Assembly (NCBI GenBank): GCA_041396705.1
Contig: JAWKYB010000003.1
Span: 124,001-188,000 of the forward strand
Length of the DNA stretch: 64,000 nt
Reading direction: 5' to 3'
Source: Alphaproteobacteria bacterium
GTDB taxonomy: Bacteria; Pseudomonadota; Alphaproteobacteria; CALKHQ01
Shown here: positions 56,801 to 64,000 of the stretch, one piece after another
Numbering within the stretch: the first letter of the stretch is position 1
Layout of the letters: every line of letters starts with the position of its first letter
Position numbers and translations under genes: made by a program
The notes under the pieces: model-generated
What the model saw: the letters and a program-made list of their open reading frames with translations, nothing else
Databases searched by the model: none
What the model was told of the DNA's origin: nothing

Positions 56801-57859
56801 TCAGGCCGCCTGTCCGCGCCGTTTCTTCATCAGCATCTGCGTTTCCACCGCGCCGGGCAGGTGGTTGGGGCCGGCGTCGTGGATGATCGACGTGCCGGAT
56901 GCTTCCAGCCGGAACGGGACCTGCAGGAAATGGCGCAGCGCGTGGCAGATCGACTGCCGCGCCGACGGCGGCGCGTCGAACAGCATGAACCCGGAGTTGC
57001 CGGCGCCGAGCAGCTTGCCGCCGACGGCGCCCGCGGCACGGGCCGTCTCGTAGATGTCGTCGACCAGCGATGTGCTGACCTGCCGGCTGAGCGAGCGCTT
57101 CAGATGCCAGGTCTCGTCGAGCAGCCGGCCGAAATCGTCGAGGCTGCCGGTGACCAGCAGGTCGCGGCCGATCTCGACCATCGCCATCATCTTGCGAACG
57201 ACCGCCTGCTTGGCCGACAGGTTGTCGATCACGTCCTTGGCGACCTGGCCGCCGAGCCGGCTGACGCCGGTGTAGAACAGCAGCAGCCGTTGCTCGATCG
57301 CGCGCTGGCGCTCGGCGGAAAGGATCACCGGCTCGATGTCGATGGTGCCGTCGGTGTTGAAGCGGAACACGTTCAGCCCGCCGATCGCGGCGGCCATCTG
57401 GTCCTGGCTGCCGACCGGGTCGCCCATCACGTGCTGCTCCAGCTCGATCGCCTTGGCGGCGAGCTCGCGCTGGGTCAGGCGCTGGCCGCGGAGCGTCAGC
57501 AGCGCGTTGATCAGGCCGACGGCAAAGCTTGAGCTGGAGCCCATGCCGGAGCGCGCCGGCAGGTCGCCCTGGTACTGGATCTCCAGCCCGGTGTCGTCGT
57601 CGAAGCCGAAGTGGCGCAGGCCCTCGCGCACCGCCGGGTGCAGGATCTCGGAGATCGAGTTGACCTGCTCGATGTGCTTCCAGACCACGCGGTGGCGCAC
57701 GCCGAAGAACGGCGGCAGGAAGCGGCAGCTGATATAGCAGTACTTGTCGATGGAGGTCGACAGCACCGCGCCGCCCTCGCGCAGATACCATCCCGGATAG
57801 TCCGAGCCGCCCCCGAAGAACGAGATGCGGTACGGCGTGCGCGAGATGACGATGGACAT
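56801..57859 (-). CDS. GHMP sugar kinase, heptose-7-phosphate kinase (HddA)-like
   Basis: 352 residues. ISRTPYRISFFGGGSDYPGW is the N-terminal substrate motif of HddA/FKP-type kinases; PARSGMGSSSSFAVGLINAL the GHMP ATP-binding loop; GSQDQMAAAIGGLN and KLLGAGNSGFMLF the later motifs. HddA phosphorylates D-glycero-D-manno-heptose-7-phosphate at C1 on the way to GDP-heptose. The adjacent nucleotidyltransferase and GMD-like dehydratase fit a GDP-6-deoxy-heptose pathway. No heptose isomerase (GmhA) or phosphatase (GmhB) is in the window, so a different sugar is possible. Confidence 0.87.
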   Translation of the reverse strand: MSIVISRTPYRISFFGGGSDYPGWYLREGGAVLSTSIDKYCYISCRFLPPFFGVRHRVVWKHIEQVNSISEILHPAVREGLRHFGFDDDTGLEIQYQGDLPARSGMGSSSSFAVGLINALLTLRGQRLTQRELAAKAIELEQHVMGDPVGSQDQMAAAIGGLNVFRFNTDGTIDIEPVILSAERQRAIEQRLLLFYTGVSRLGGQVAKDVIDNLSAKQAVVRKMMAMVEIGRDLLVTGSLDDFGRLLDETWHLKRSLSRQVSTSLVDDIYETARAAGAVGGKLLGAGNSGFMLFDAPPSARQSICHALRHFLQVPFRLEASGTSIIHDAGPNHLPGAVETQMLMKKRRGQAA

Positions 57860-58866
57860 CACGCCACCTGTTTCATCGGCTGCGGGATCGCGCGGCCGGC
57901 GATGCGGTCGCGGTGGTAGTCGAGCAGGTCGGCGAGAGTCTGGCGCATGGCGATGCGCGGTGCCCAGCCGGTCTCCTGCTGGAACTTGTCGATCGACGGC
58001 ACCTGCAGGGTGACGTCCGACGGGCGCAGGCGTGCCGGGTCGACCCGGTGCTCGATCGGCACCCGCGCCATGCCCTTCAGGGTCGCAAGAATCTCGCCGA
58101 CGGTCGTCACCTCGCGGCCGCCGATGTTGTAGACCTCGCCGGCCCGGCATTTCTCCAGCAGCAGCCAGTAGGCACGCACGGTATCGCGCACGTCGGCGAT
58201 GGTGCGCACGCTGTCCAGGTTGCCGACCAGCACCGGATTGGGCCGCACGCCCGCCTCGATCTCGGCGATCTGCTTAGCGAAGGCGCTCTCGGCGAAGACG
58301 TCGCCGCGGCGCGGGCCGGTGTGGGTGAACATGCGGGTGCGCACGATGTGCAGGCCGTAGGACAGGCCGTACTGCAATGCCACCATGTCCTCGCCGACCT
58401 TGGAGACGGCGTAGGGGCTGGCCGGTCGCATCGGGTTGTCCTCGCGGATCGGCAGCTCGTCCTCGCGCACCTGGCCGTAGACCTCGGACGACGAGCAGAT
58501 GTGGATGCGCGGCCCGCCGTTGTCCCAGGGCCCGCAGATCCGCACCGCATCCAGCAGGTTGGTGGTTCCGATGACGTTGGTGTGCAGCGTGTCGGCCGGG
58601 GCGCGGAAGCTCTGGTCGACATAGGACTGCGCGGCCAGATGGAAGATCCGGTCGGGCCGCACCGCGCGCATCAGCTCGATCAGCGAGTTGAGGTCGCGCA
58701 GGTCGCCCTGGTGCAGGGTGACGCGGTCGAGGATGGCGGCGATGTTGTCGCGCGGGCTGCGCCAGCGGATGAGCCCGTGGACTTGGCAGTCGGGATGCTC
58801 GGCAAGCAGGTGTTCGGCCAGATGGCTGCCGACCATGCCGGTGATGCCGGTGATCAGGATATTCAT
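57859..58866 (-). CDS. GDP-mannose/GDP-heptose 4,6-dehydratase-like SDR
   Basis: 335 residues. ILITGITGMVGSHLAEHLL, HGLIRWRSPRDNIAAI (Arg loop for the GDP moiety), IFHLAAQSYVDQSF, ICSSSEVYGQ and SPYAVSKVGEDMVALQY with an intact Tyr-x-x-x-Lys; FTHTGPRRGDVFAES follows. This is the GMD/DmhA pattern. It should remove water from a GDP-hexose or GDP-heptose to give the 4-keto-6-deoxy sugar. Stop and start overlap with both neighbours (ATGA), making kinase, dehydratase and nucleotidyltransferase one translational unit. Confidence 0.88.
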   Translation of the reverse strand: MNILITGITGMVGSHLAEHLLAEHPDCQVHGLIRWRSPRDNIAAILDRVTLHQGDLRDLNSLIELMRAVRPDRIFHLAAQSYVDQSFRAPADTLHTNVIGTTNLLDAVRICGPWDNGGPRIHICSSSEVYGQVREDELPIREDNPMRPASPYAVSKVGEDMVALQYGLSYGLHIVRTRMFTHTGPRRGDVFAESAFAKQIAEIEAGVRPNPVLVGNLDSVRTIADVRDTVRAYWLLLEKCRAGEVYNIGGREVTTVGEILATLKGMARVPIEHRVDPARLRPSDVTLQVPSIDKFQQETGWAPRIAMRQTLADLLDYHRDRIAGRAIPQPMKQVA

Positions 58867-59594
58867 GCCGCAGCATCCTCCCTGAGGAACGAATGGGCGC
58901 GGAAGTAGTTCTCGGGCGTGCCGATATCGAGGAACGCCGCCTCATCGACCCAGCCCGCGAGACCCTTGCCGACCATGGCCGGCAGCACGTCGCGCTCCAG
59001 CGACACCACCCGGTCGGCAGGAATGCCCGCCAGCACCGAGCGCGAGAAGACATAGGCGCCGGCGTTGACATAGCCGGGCCCGATGCCGGCCTGCTTCTCG
59101 CGGAACGCCACGATCTGGCCGGCGTCGTCCAGCGTGACGCCGCCGAAGGCCTCGCGGTCCTCGCGCCACGCCAGCAGCATGGTGGCCTGGGTATTCGGCC
59201 GCGTCGCATGGGCCTCGACCAGCTTGCGCAGGTCGGCGCCGGAGAAGCTGTCGCCGTTCAGCACCAGCACGGTGCTGGCTTCCAGAGCCGGCAGCGCCTG
59301 CCGCAGCGCGCCGCCGGTGCCGCGCAGCGGCCAGTCGCGGATATAGCGCAGCCGGGCGCCGTGGCAGCTCGCGCCCATCTTCTCCACGATCATCTGCGCG
59401 CCATAGCCGACGCACAGCAGCACGTCGCGGATGCCGGCGCGGGCGAGATGGGCGATCTGGTAGTCGAGAAAGGGCCGGCCGTTGATCTCGGCCAGCGGCT
59501 TCGGCCGGTCGGAGACCGCCGACTTCAGCCGGGTGCCGTAGCCGCCGGCGAGGATGATCGCGGTGGTCGCGACGAGCGGGTTGGTCTTGGCCAT
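58863..59594 (-). CDS. Sugar nucleotidyltransferase, HddC-like
   Basis: 243 residues. AIILAGGYGTRLKSAVSDRP is the nucleotide-binding motif, then KPLAEINGRPFLDYQI, VLVLNGDSFSGADL (metal Asp) and FLDIGTPENYFRAHSFL. This matches D-glycero-alpha-D-manno-heptose-1-phosphate guanylyltransferase (HddC) and related GTP:sugar-1-phosphate transferases. With the kinase encoded two genes downstream it would make an NDP-activated (hepto)sugar. ATG 59594 begins MAKTNPLVATT; in-frame sequence upstream is not conserved-looking. Confidence 0.87.
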   Translation of the reverse strand: MAKTNPLVATTAIILAGGYGTRLKSAVSDRPKPLAEINGRPFLDYQIAHLARAGIRDVLLCVGYGAQMIVEKMGASCHGARLRYIRDWPLRGTGGALRQALPALEASTVLVLNGDSFSGADLRKLVEAHATRPNTQATMLLAWREDREAFGGVTLDDAGQIVAFREKQAGIGPGYVNAGAYVFSRSVLAGIPADRVVSLERDVLPAMVGKGLAGWVDEAAFLDIGTPENYFRAHSFLREDAAA

Positions 59595-59604
59595 GATGAT
59601 GCTT

Positions 59605-60586
59605 TCAGGCGGCCGCGGCGACACGGCCGGGGCCGTCGCTGCGATACCAGGCGATCGTCTGGGCGATGCCGGCGTCGAGCGGGGTTGTTGCGTGGAAGCC
59701 AAGCAGCCCCGCCGCCTTGGCGGTGCTGAACTGGCGGGCGCGGATGGTGCGCGGCTTGCTGGCATCGAAGCGCACGTCGGCATCGGCATAGCCGTCGACG
59801 TCAAGCGCGGTCTGCAGGATCTGCCGCACCGAGACGCTGGTCCCGCTGGCGATGTTGACGGCGAGATGCTGCGCCGGGTGGCGGAAGGCCGCGAGCAGGC
59901 CGGCGACGAAGTCGTCGATGTAGATCAGGTCGCGCTCGTCGAGGCCGTCGCCCCAGACCTCGAGCGGGTCGTGCCGCTCGATCACCCGGCGGATCAGCGC
60001 CGCCGTGACGTGGCTGGCGCCGAAGTCGAACTTGTCGCCGGGGCCGTAGACGTTCGACGGCCGCACGATCACCGTCTGCATCGCCGGCGTGATCTTCTCG
60101 GCATAGGTCCGGCACAGCACTTCGGTGTAGCGCTTCATCCAGCCGACCGGGAAATAGACGTCGGGCGGGTCGGCGAGGAACATATCGTCCTCGGCGAGCG
60201 GCCGGTCGCCCAGGTCGGGATAGGCCGCGCCGCTGCTGACGAACAGGGAAGCGGCCGACGCCGGCCTGGTGGGCGGCCTCGAGCAGGCCTGCGTTCATGA
60301 AAACGTTCGGGTTGACGTGGACCATCGGCGTCCGGGTCATCACCGCGGCGCCGGCGGTGTTGGCGGCGCAATGGATGACCGCGCCGACGCCCTTCACCAC
60401 CGCGGGGCTTGCGGCGGGATGGGTCAGGTCGGCGCGAACCCAGTCGACCTGGGGATGGTCGAAGGCCGGCGGCCGCTTGCAGTGGTGCGCCCGCACGCGA
60501 TGGCCCTGGGCAGCCAGGGCACGGGCGACCGCGCCGCCGATGAAGCCGGTCGCGCCGGTGACCAGGATGGGGTGGGGACTTGTCAT
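59605..60586 (-). CDS. NAD-dependent sugar epimerase/dehydratase C, one frameshift
   Basis: About 327 residues after repair of an extra C near 60248 (TTCCCTG for TTCCTG). N-terminal frame: ILVTGATGFIGGAVARALAA, AVIHCAANTAGAAVMT. C-terminal frame: FVSSGAAYPDLGDRPLAEDD, VYFPVGWMKRYTEVL, VRPSNVYGPGDKFDFGAS, LEVWGDGLDERDLIYIDD. In the Tyr-x-x-x-Lys position Lys is kept (VGWMK) but Tyr is Val. It is related to epimerases A and B. It heads the unit epimerase C - nucleotidyltransferase - dehydratase - kinase - glycosyltransferase, and a CtrA-like box lies ~90 bases upstream. Confidence 0.85.
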
Positions 60587-60673
60587 GCTGCTGTGCTTCG
60601 CGGGTTCTGGTGGCGGACAGCCCGGCAGGACGGCGGTGTGGACTGCCTTTGAGGCAATCTGTCGAGCCTAGGG

Positions 60674-60688
60674 TTAAGTTTGTCCTAA
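60674..60688 (-). promoter_or_regulatory. CtrA-like box upstream of epimerase C
   Basis: On the minus strand TTAG-GACAAAC-TTAA (followed by CCC) fits TTAA-N7-TTAA with one mismatch. It lies 88-102 bases before the epimerase C start and overlaps the stop codon of the gene ending at 60685. Confidence 0.4.
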
Positions 60689-61257
60689 GCCACCGCCGCC
60701 TGTGCGCCGGCATCGGCGAGCTCCAGCAGCTGGCGCGCCAGCGGCGTGCCGCGGGCGGCATCCATCACCGCCGCGACGTCGCCGGCATGGGTGGCAAGAA
60801 GCGTGGCTTCCTCGGCATTCACCGTGATCCGACCGTCGGCGCTGAATCGCATCCGTGCCTTTACCCGCAGCCAGCGGCGAAGCATCAGCCCGGCCAACCG
60901 AGGCCGGCCGAGCCGGTCCGCCAGACCGACGGCAAGCGGGAGATAACGCAGCGCGAAGACCAACGCGTCGCGCGCACAGGCGAGATAGAGGCCGAGCGCG
61001 CGCGCCTGCACCGCGCTTTCGTTGCCGAGGTTGATCGACAGCAGCAGCACATATTCCAGCGTCTCGGTGTCGCGCGGCGCGAAGCCGACGGCCGCCGACA
61101 TCCGCCGCAGGGCTGTCGCCGCGTCCTGCCGGCGAAAGGCCAGGAAGGCCGCCATGGCGGCGGCCCGCGCCCGCAGCGCGCGCTGCGCCCGGCCGTCGGG
61201 TGCGGCGGCGGCGCATCGTGCGTGCGCGGCGTCGCCGCCGGCGAGGACGTCGCGCAT
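60685..61257 (-). CDS. Helical protein of unknown function, coupled to glycosyltransferase
   Basis: 190 residues, Ala/Leu/Arg-rich and predicted almost wholly helical (RAAAMAAFLAFRRQDAATAL, LPLAVGLADRLGRPRLAGLM). The pattern of paired helices resembles TPR-like repeats but no repeat is clear enough to assign. The ATG at 61257 overlaps the stop of the preceding glycosyltransferase by one base, so it is made together with it, probably as a partner or a split C-terminal part. No catalytic motif was seen. Confidence 0.6.
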   Translation of the reverse strand: MRDVLAGGDAAHARCAAAAPDGRAQRALRARAAAMAAFLAFRRQDAATALRRMSAAVGFAPRDTETLEYVLLLSINLGNESAVQARALGLYLACARDALVFALRYLPLAVGLADRLGRPRLAGLMLRRWLRVKARMRFSADGRITVNAEEATLLATHAGDVAAVMDAARGTPLARQLLELADAGAQAAVA

Positions 61258-63020
61258 CAGTGCGTCGACGAAGGGAAATCGTCGAACTCGTGGGTCAGGC
61301 CGATCAGATAGGGCCGCCGGTCCAGCGTCGGTGCCGCGCCGTCGGCGATCGCGGCCAGGACCCGCTCCGCCAGCCGATGGCGGTTGCGGGCCAGCAGGAA
61401 GCGGCCGATCTCGAACCAGACCGCCAGGCTGTCCGGTGTCGCTTTCCGCGCCCGGTTGAGCGCCTGCATGACCCGGCCGCGAACCCGCGCCCGGCCGGCA
61501 TCCTGCAGCCTTAGCAGGTGGGACGAGGCGTCGCCGATCGCCGCATAGGCGGCCGCGGCGATGCGCTCGGCGACCTGCGGCATGGCCGGCGGTCCGTCAA
61601 CGGTTGCGCGTACCGCCGAACGCAGCAGCGTCGCGCGATGCGGCCCTTGATAGCCGGTCAGATGCACGAACTTGACCACTGCGCAGCCTGCCTCGGACCG
61701 CGCCGGCGCGCGCACGCGGCGGCGTGCCGTCCACGATCTCCTCCCAGCGCAGCCCGCTGCGCACCATCGCCGCCAGGAACTGCAGGTAGCGGCGCAGGCG
61801 CAGCACGCCGGCGGCACCGCTCGGATAGGCGCGGTCGAGTGCGGCGCCAAGAGCCGGCGCGGCTGGTCGAAGGCATCGCGGTGTGCCGGATAGGCCGCCA
61901 GTGCGGCTTCCACGTCGCGCGCGACCCGGCCGTCGCGGTAGGGCAGCAGCCCGCATTCCGCGCTGTCGAGCAACAGCGGCAGGGCGGAATGCTCCGGCGC
62001 CAGCACCAGCGTGCCGCGCACCAGCGCGTCGACCTGGCGGCCGAGCAGGGCGTGGCTGGCACGCGACGAGGTGAGCGCAAACTTCGCCTGGGCAAGCAGG
62101 CCGAAATAGGTCGGGCGGTCGAAGGCGCGCCCGAGCAGCCGCACGTCGTGCCGGTCCGCGACGCGGGTCGCCTCGGTGTAGCGGCTGTGCTTGTCGGGGA
62201 AGAAGGCGCCGTCGATGCTGCCGGTCGCCAACAGGTCGATCGGCCGCGGCGTCGCGGCGAGGCCGACGGCGAACGGCGCCTCCGGCAGATCGGTCAGCGC
62301 CGCCACCCGCTGCAGGATTTGCGTGCCGGTGCGATAGCCGAGCTCGGCGTGGTCGCCGGAATTGCCGGTCAGGATCACGTCGATCGCGTCGAGTTCGCCG
62401 CCGCGGGCGGCCCAGTAGAACTCGATGTCGGTGGTCAGCGCCACCTTCGGCGCGGGCAGCTGCAGGATCGCGCGCGGCAGGATCGACAGCTGGTCGATCA
62501 GCACCAGCTTCGGCATCGCGCCCAGCACGCGCGCCAGCGCCTCCGGCGGCGTATCGATGCCGATGCAGATGTCGACCTGGCCGGGATTGTGGCCGACGAC
62601 GGTGACCGCCGTGCCGAAGCTGCGCTTCAGCCGGTCGGCGAACGCGTTCCGTACCGCGCTGGTGGTGTAGTAGAGCAGCGGACCGTCCGGCGCGCCGCGT
62701 GCCGCCGCCAGCAGGCCGATGCCCGGGTGCGACGGTGCCACGGCCGCCAGCCGCCGGCTCCAGCGATCGGCGGCGGCGTCGCCGCCGGTCAGCCAGCTGG
62801 CCAGCGCCGCCACGAACAGCGTGACCGGCGTGGCGCAGTCCGCCGGCACGGCGTCGAGCCCGGCGGCTTCGTTGCCGGCCATCGCCAGCGCGGCCGCGCG
62901 GATGTCCGGCCGGTCGGCGGCGAGCCGGATCGCGGACAGGAAGTCGGCGGCGCGCAGCGCCTGCAGCGCGCCACCGTGGCGCGCAAGCATCGCCTCGGGC
63001 GAAATCCGATAGGAGAACAT
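61257..63020 (-). CDS. CgeB/YkvP-like glycosyltransferase, internally frame-shifted
   Basis: 587 residues. The central part (LLYYTTSAVRNAFADRLKRS, LPAPKVALTTDIEFYW, YTEATRVADRHDVRLLGRAF, FALTSSRASHALLGRQVDAL, LVRGTLVLAPEHSALPLLLD) has the GT-B outline of the CgeB/spore-protein glycosyltransferases. Between about 61850 and 61710 the literal frame gives a Cys/Arg-rich stretch (PPACCACAATCSSWRR); the neighbouring frame reads AYPSGAAGVLRLRRYLQFLA, far more protein-like, so two opposite shifts probably lie there. The C-terminal ~120 residues are helical. It is the first gene of the minus-strand cluster; a TTAAC half-site lies at 63055-63059. Confidence 0.72.
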   Translation of the reverse strand: MFSYRISPEAMLARHGGALQALRAADFLSAIRLAADRPDIRAAALAMAGNEAAGLDAVPADCATPVTLFVAALASWLTGGDAAADRWSRRLAAVAPSHPGIGLLAAARGAPDGPLLYYTTSAVRNAFADRLKRSFGTAVTVVGHNPGQVDICIGIDTPPEALARVLGAMPKLVLIDQLSILPRAILQLPAPKVALTTDIEFYWAARGGELDAIDVILTGNSGDHAELGYRTGTQILQRVAALTDLPEAPFAVGLAATPRPIDLLATGSIDGAFFPDKHSRYTEATRVADRHDVRLLGRAFDRPTYFGLLAQAKFALTSSRASHALLGRQVDALVRGTLVLAPEHSALPLLLDSAECGLLPYRDGRVARDVEAALAAYPAHRDAFDQPRRLLAPHSTAPIRAVPPACCACAATCSSWRRWCAAGCAGRRSWTARRRVRAPARSEAGCAVVKFVHLTGYQGPHRATLLRSAVRATVDGPPAMPQVAERIAAAAYAAIGDASSHLLRLQDAGRARVRGRVMQALNRARKATPDSLAVWFEIGRFLLARNRHRLAERVLAAIADGAAPTLDRRPYLIGLTHEFDDFPSSTH

Positions 63021-63217
63021 GGGTTATGGATGCGCGGCCGGGCTTTCGGCTTGGTTAACCACGACGGCCGCGGCGCAGAGCGCTCTGCCACGATCTGCGG
63101 AATTCGAGACTTCTTTGAGACAGAATCGAAACGAATTGTCTTTCGCGTTTACGGACCGATCAAAAGTTGTGGGGCAGATATTCGTCATGCGTGGGGCACT
63201 GGGCGACTGGTGAAGGC

Positions 63218-64000
63218 ATGGATCAGTTTTTGTTAGATCGGTCTGCGGGTGTTTGGCATAAGTTCCAAATGAACCCGAACGGGAATGCCAAGACGGTGAC
63301 GCGCCTTCCGATGCTCTCCCGCTCCGCGTCGGCGCCCGTCATCGCCGTTGTCGACGACCGCGCCACCAATCGCGCCGTTCTCGGCCGTCTCGCCGCCAGC
63401 CTCAGCCCGCGGGTCCAGGTCCGCCCGTTCGACAATCCGGTCGACGCGCTGGAATGGATGGCGACGTCCGACGTCGACCTGGTCATCACCGACTTCAAGA
63501 TGCCGGCGATGAACGGCGCCGACTTCATCCGGCGCCTGCGCTCGCTGCCCAAGTGCTACGACGTGCCGGTCGTCGTCGTCACGGTCTATGAGGAGCGCGA
63601 GCTGCGCTACAAGGCGCTGGACGCCGGCGCCACCGATTTCCTGATCAGCCCGCTGGACCACCGCGAGTTCCGCGCCAGGGTCAGCAACCTGCTGATGCTG
63701 CGCCAGCAGCAGGAGATCATCCGCCGCCGCGCCGCCAGCCTGGAAGAGCGTCTGCAGCTGACCAACCAGCTGCGCGCCGACGAGCACAGGCTGTCCAGCA
63801 TCAAGATCAACGCCATCGTCGACGCCTTGCCGGCGATCGTCACCGTGCGCACCGGCAACGGGGTGATCGTGCTGGCCAACAAGGCGTGCCGCAACCTGTT
63901 CGGCCGCGACATCCAGATCGTCGGCCGGTCGTGGAACGACCTGCGCGCGCTGATCGACGGCAGCGACCATTCGCTCTACGACGAGCGCATCCGCCGCGGC
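63218..64000 (+). CDS. Receiver/PAS response regulator, right end cut off
   Basis: 261 residues visible, open to the window end. Receiver domain: VIAVVDDRATNRAVLGRL, phosphoacceptor Asp in DLVITDFKMPAMNGADF, Thr in VVVTVYEERELRYKALDAGA. The usual Lys-Pro reads LISPLDHREF, so Lys is Ser. A coiled linker (QQEIIRRRAASLEERLQL) leads to a PAS domain (IVDALPAIVTVRTGNGVIVL). An output domain would lie beyond the edge. Start ATG 63218 has GGTGAAGG close ahead; ATG 63269 is an in-frame alternative that keeps the whole receiver domain. The 63021-63217 gap is AT-richer and should hold the promoters of this gene and of the divergent glycosyltransferase. Confidence 0.82.
   Translation, partial: MDQFLLDRSAGVWHKFQMNPNGNAKTVTRLPMLSRSASAPVIAVVDDRATNRAVLGRLAASLSPRVQVRPFDNPVDALEWMATSDVDLVITDFKMPAMNGADFIRRLRSLPKCYDVPVVVVTVYEERELRYKALDAGATDFLISPLDHREFRARVSNLLMLRQQQEIIRRRAASLEERLQLTNQLRADEHRLSSIKINAIVDALPAIVTVRTGNGVIVLANKACRNLFGRDIQIVGRSWNDLRALIDGSDHSLYDERIRRG

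Overview
The window is a GC-rich stretch of an alphaproteobacterial chromosome, most like the Rhodospirillales and relatives. The pointers are: a ~377-residue ornithine decarboxylase behind a long structured leader of the kind alphaproteobacteria place there; a ureDA-J-BC-EFG urease operon; TTAA-N7-TTAA boxes resembling CtrA sites; and a dense complement of ABC transporters and short-chain dehydrogenases. No rRNA, tRNA, insertion sequence, phage gene or CRISPR array was seen. Single-base indels, many at G, C or A runs, break several otherwise normal genes (heavily at 12.1-17.1 kb, singly at 40.9, 51.8-52.0, 60.25 and 61.7-61.85 kb). This looks like a draft or metagenome-derived assembly rather than real gene decay.

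Layout. 0-3 kb: S41 peptidase (cut by the left edge), a small secreted protein, ornithine decarboxylase with leader. 3.4-9.6 kb: ribose-type sugar ABC transporter (binding protein, two permeases, double ATPase), a short-chain dehydrogenase, a NUDIX hydrolase. 9.6-15.3 kb: NAD-dependent epimerase, a small ParB-like protein, an NMT1-type ABC transporter, a glyoxalase-fold protein, an L-glyceraldehyde-3-phosphate reductase homologue. 15.4-25.1 kb: a SAM-cyclase-AAA-TPR signalling protein, a PRISE-type reductase, a secreted trypsin-like protease with cysteine repeats, an aldolase/dehydrogenase pair, and a receiver/PAS regulator lacking its phosphoacceptor Asp. 25.2-29.1 kb: phnCDEE phosphonate transporter. 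29.1-37.5 kb: a FadJ-like bifunctional protein and the urease operon on the minus strand. 37.6-43.1 kb: an HMG-CoA-lyase-family enzyme and a three-subunit molybdoenzyme resembling the cytoplasm-facing sulfite dehydrogenase SoeABC.

43.1-63.0 kb is one long minus-strand sugar and glycan cluster. It holds a phytanoyl-CoA-type dioxygenase, three related sugar epimerase/dehydratases, a GDP-mannose-4,6-dehydratase-like enzyme, a heptose-type kinase and nucleotidyltransferase, a radical SAM enzyme, TylF-like and FkbM-like methyltransferases, a split transketolase, an E1 alpha/beta ThDP enzyme without E2 or E3, an aldo/keto reductase fused to a ParB/Srx-like domain, a NUDIX hydrolase and two glycosyltransferases. 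The parts suggest that a GDP-activated (hepto)sugar is made, reshaped by two- or multi-carbon transfer from ThDP enzymes, methylated and attached to a surface glycan or protein. CtrA-like boxes sit in front of three transcription units of this cluster. It is the best candidate for an undescribed system here. At the right edge a receiver/PAS regulator starts on the plus strand and runs out of the window.
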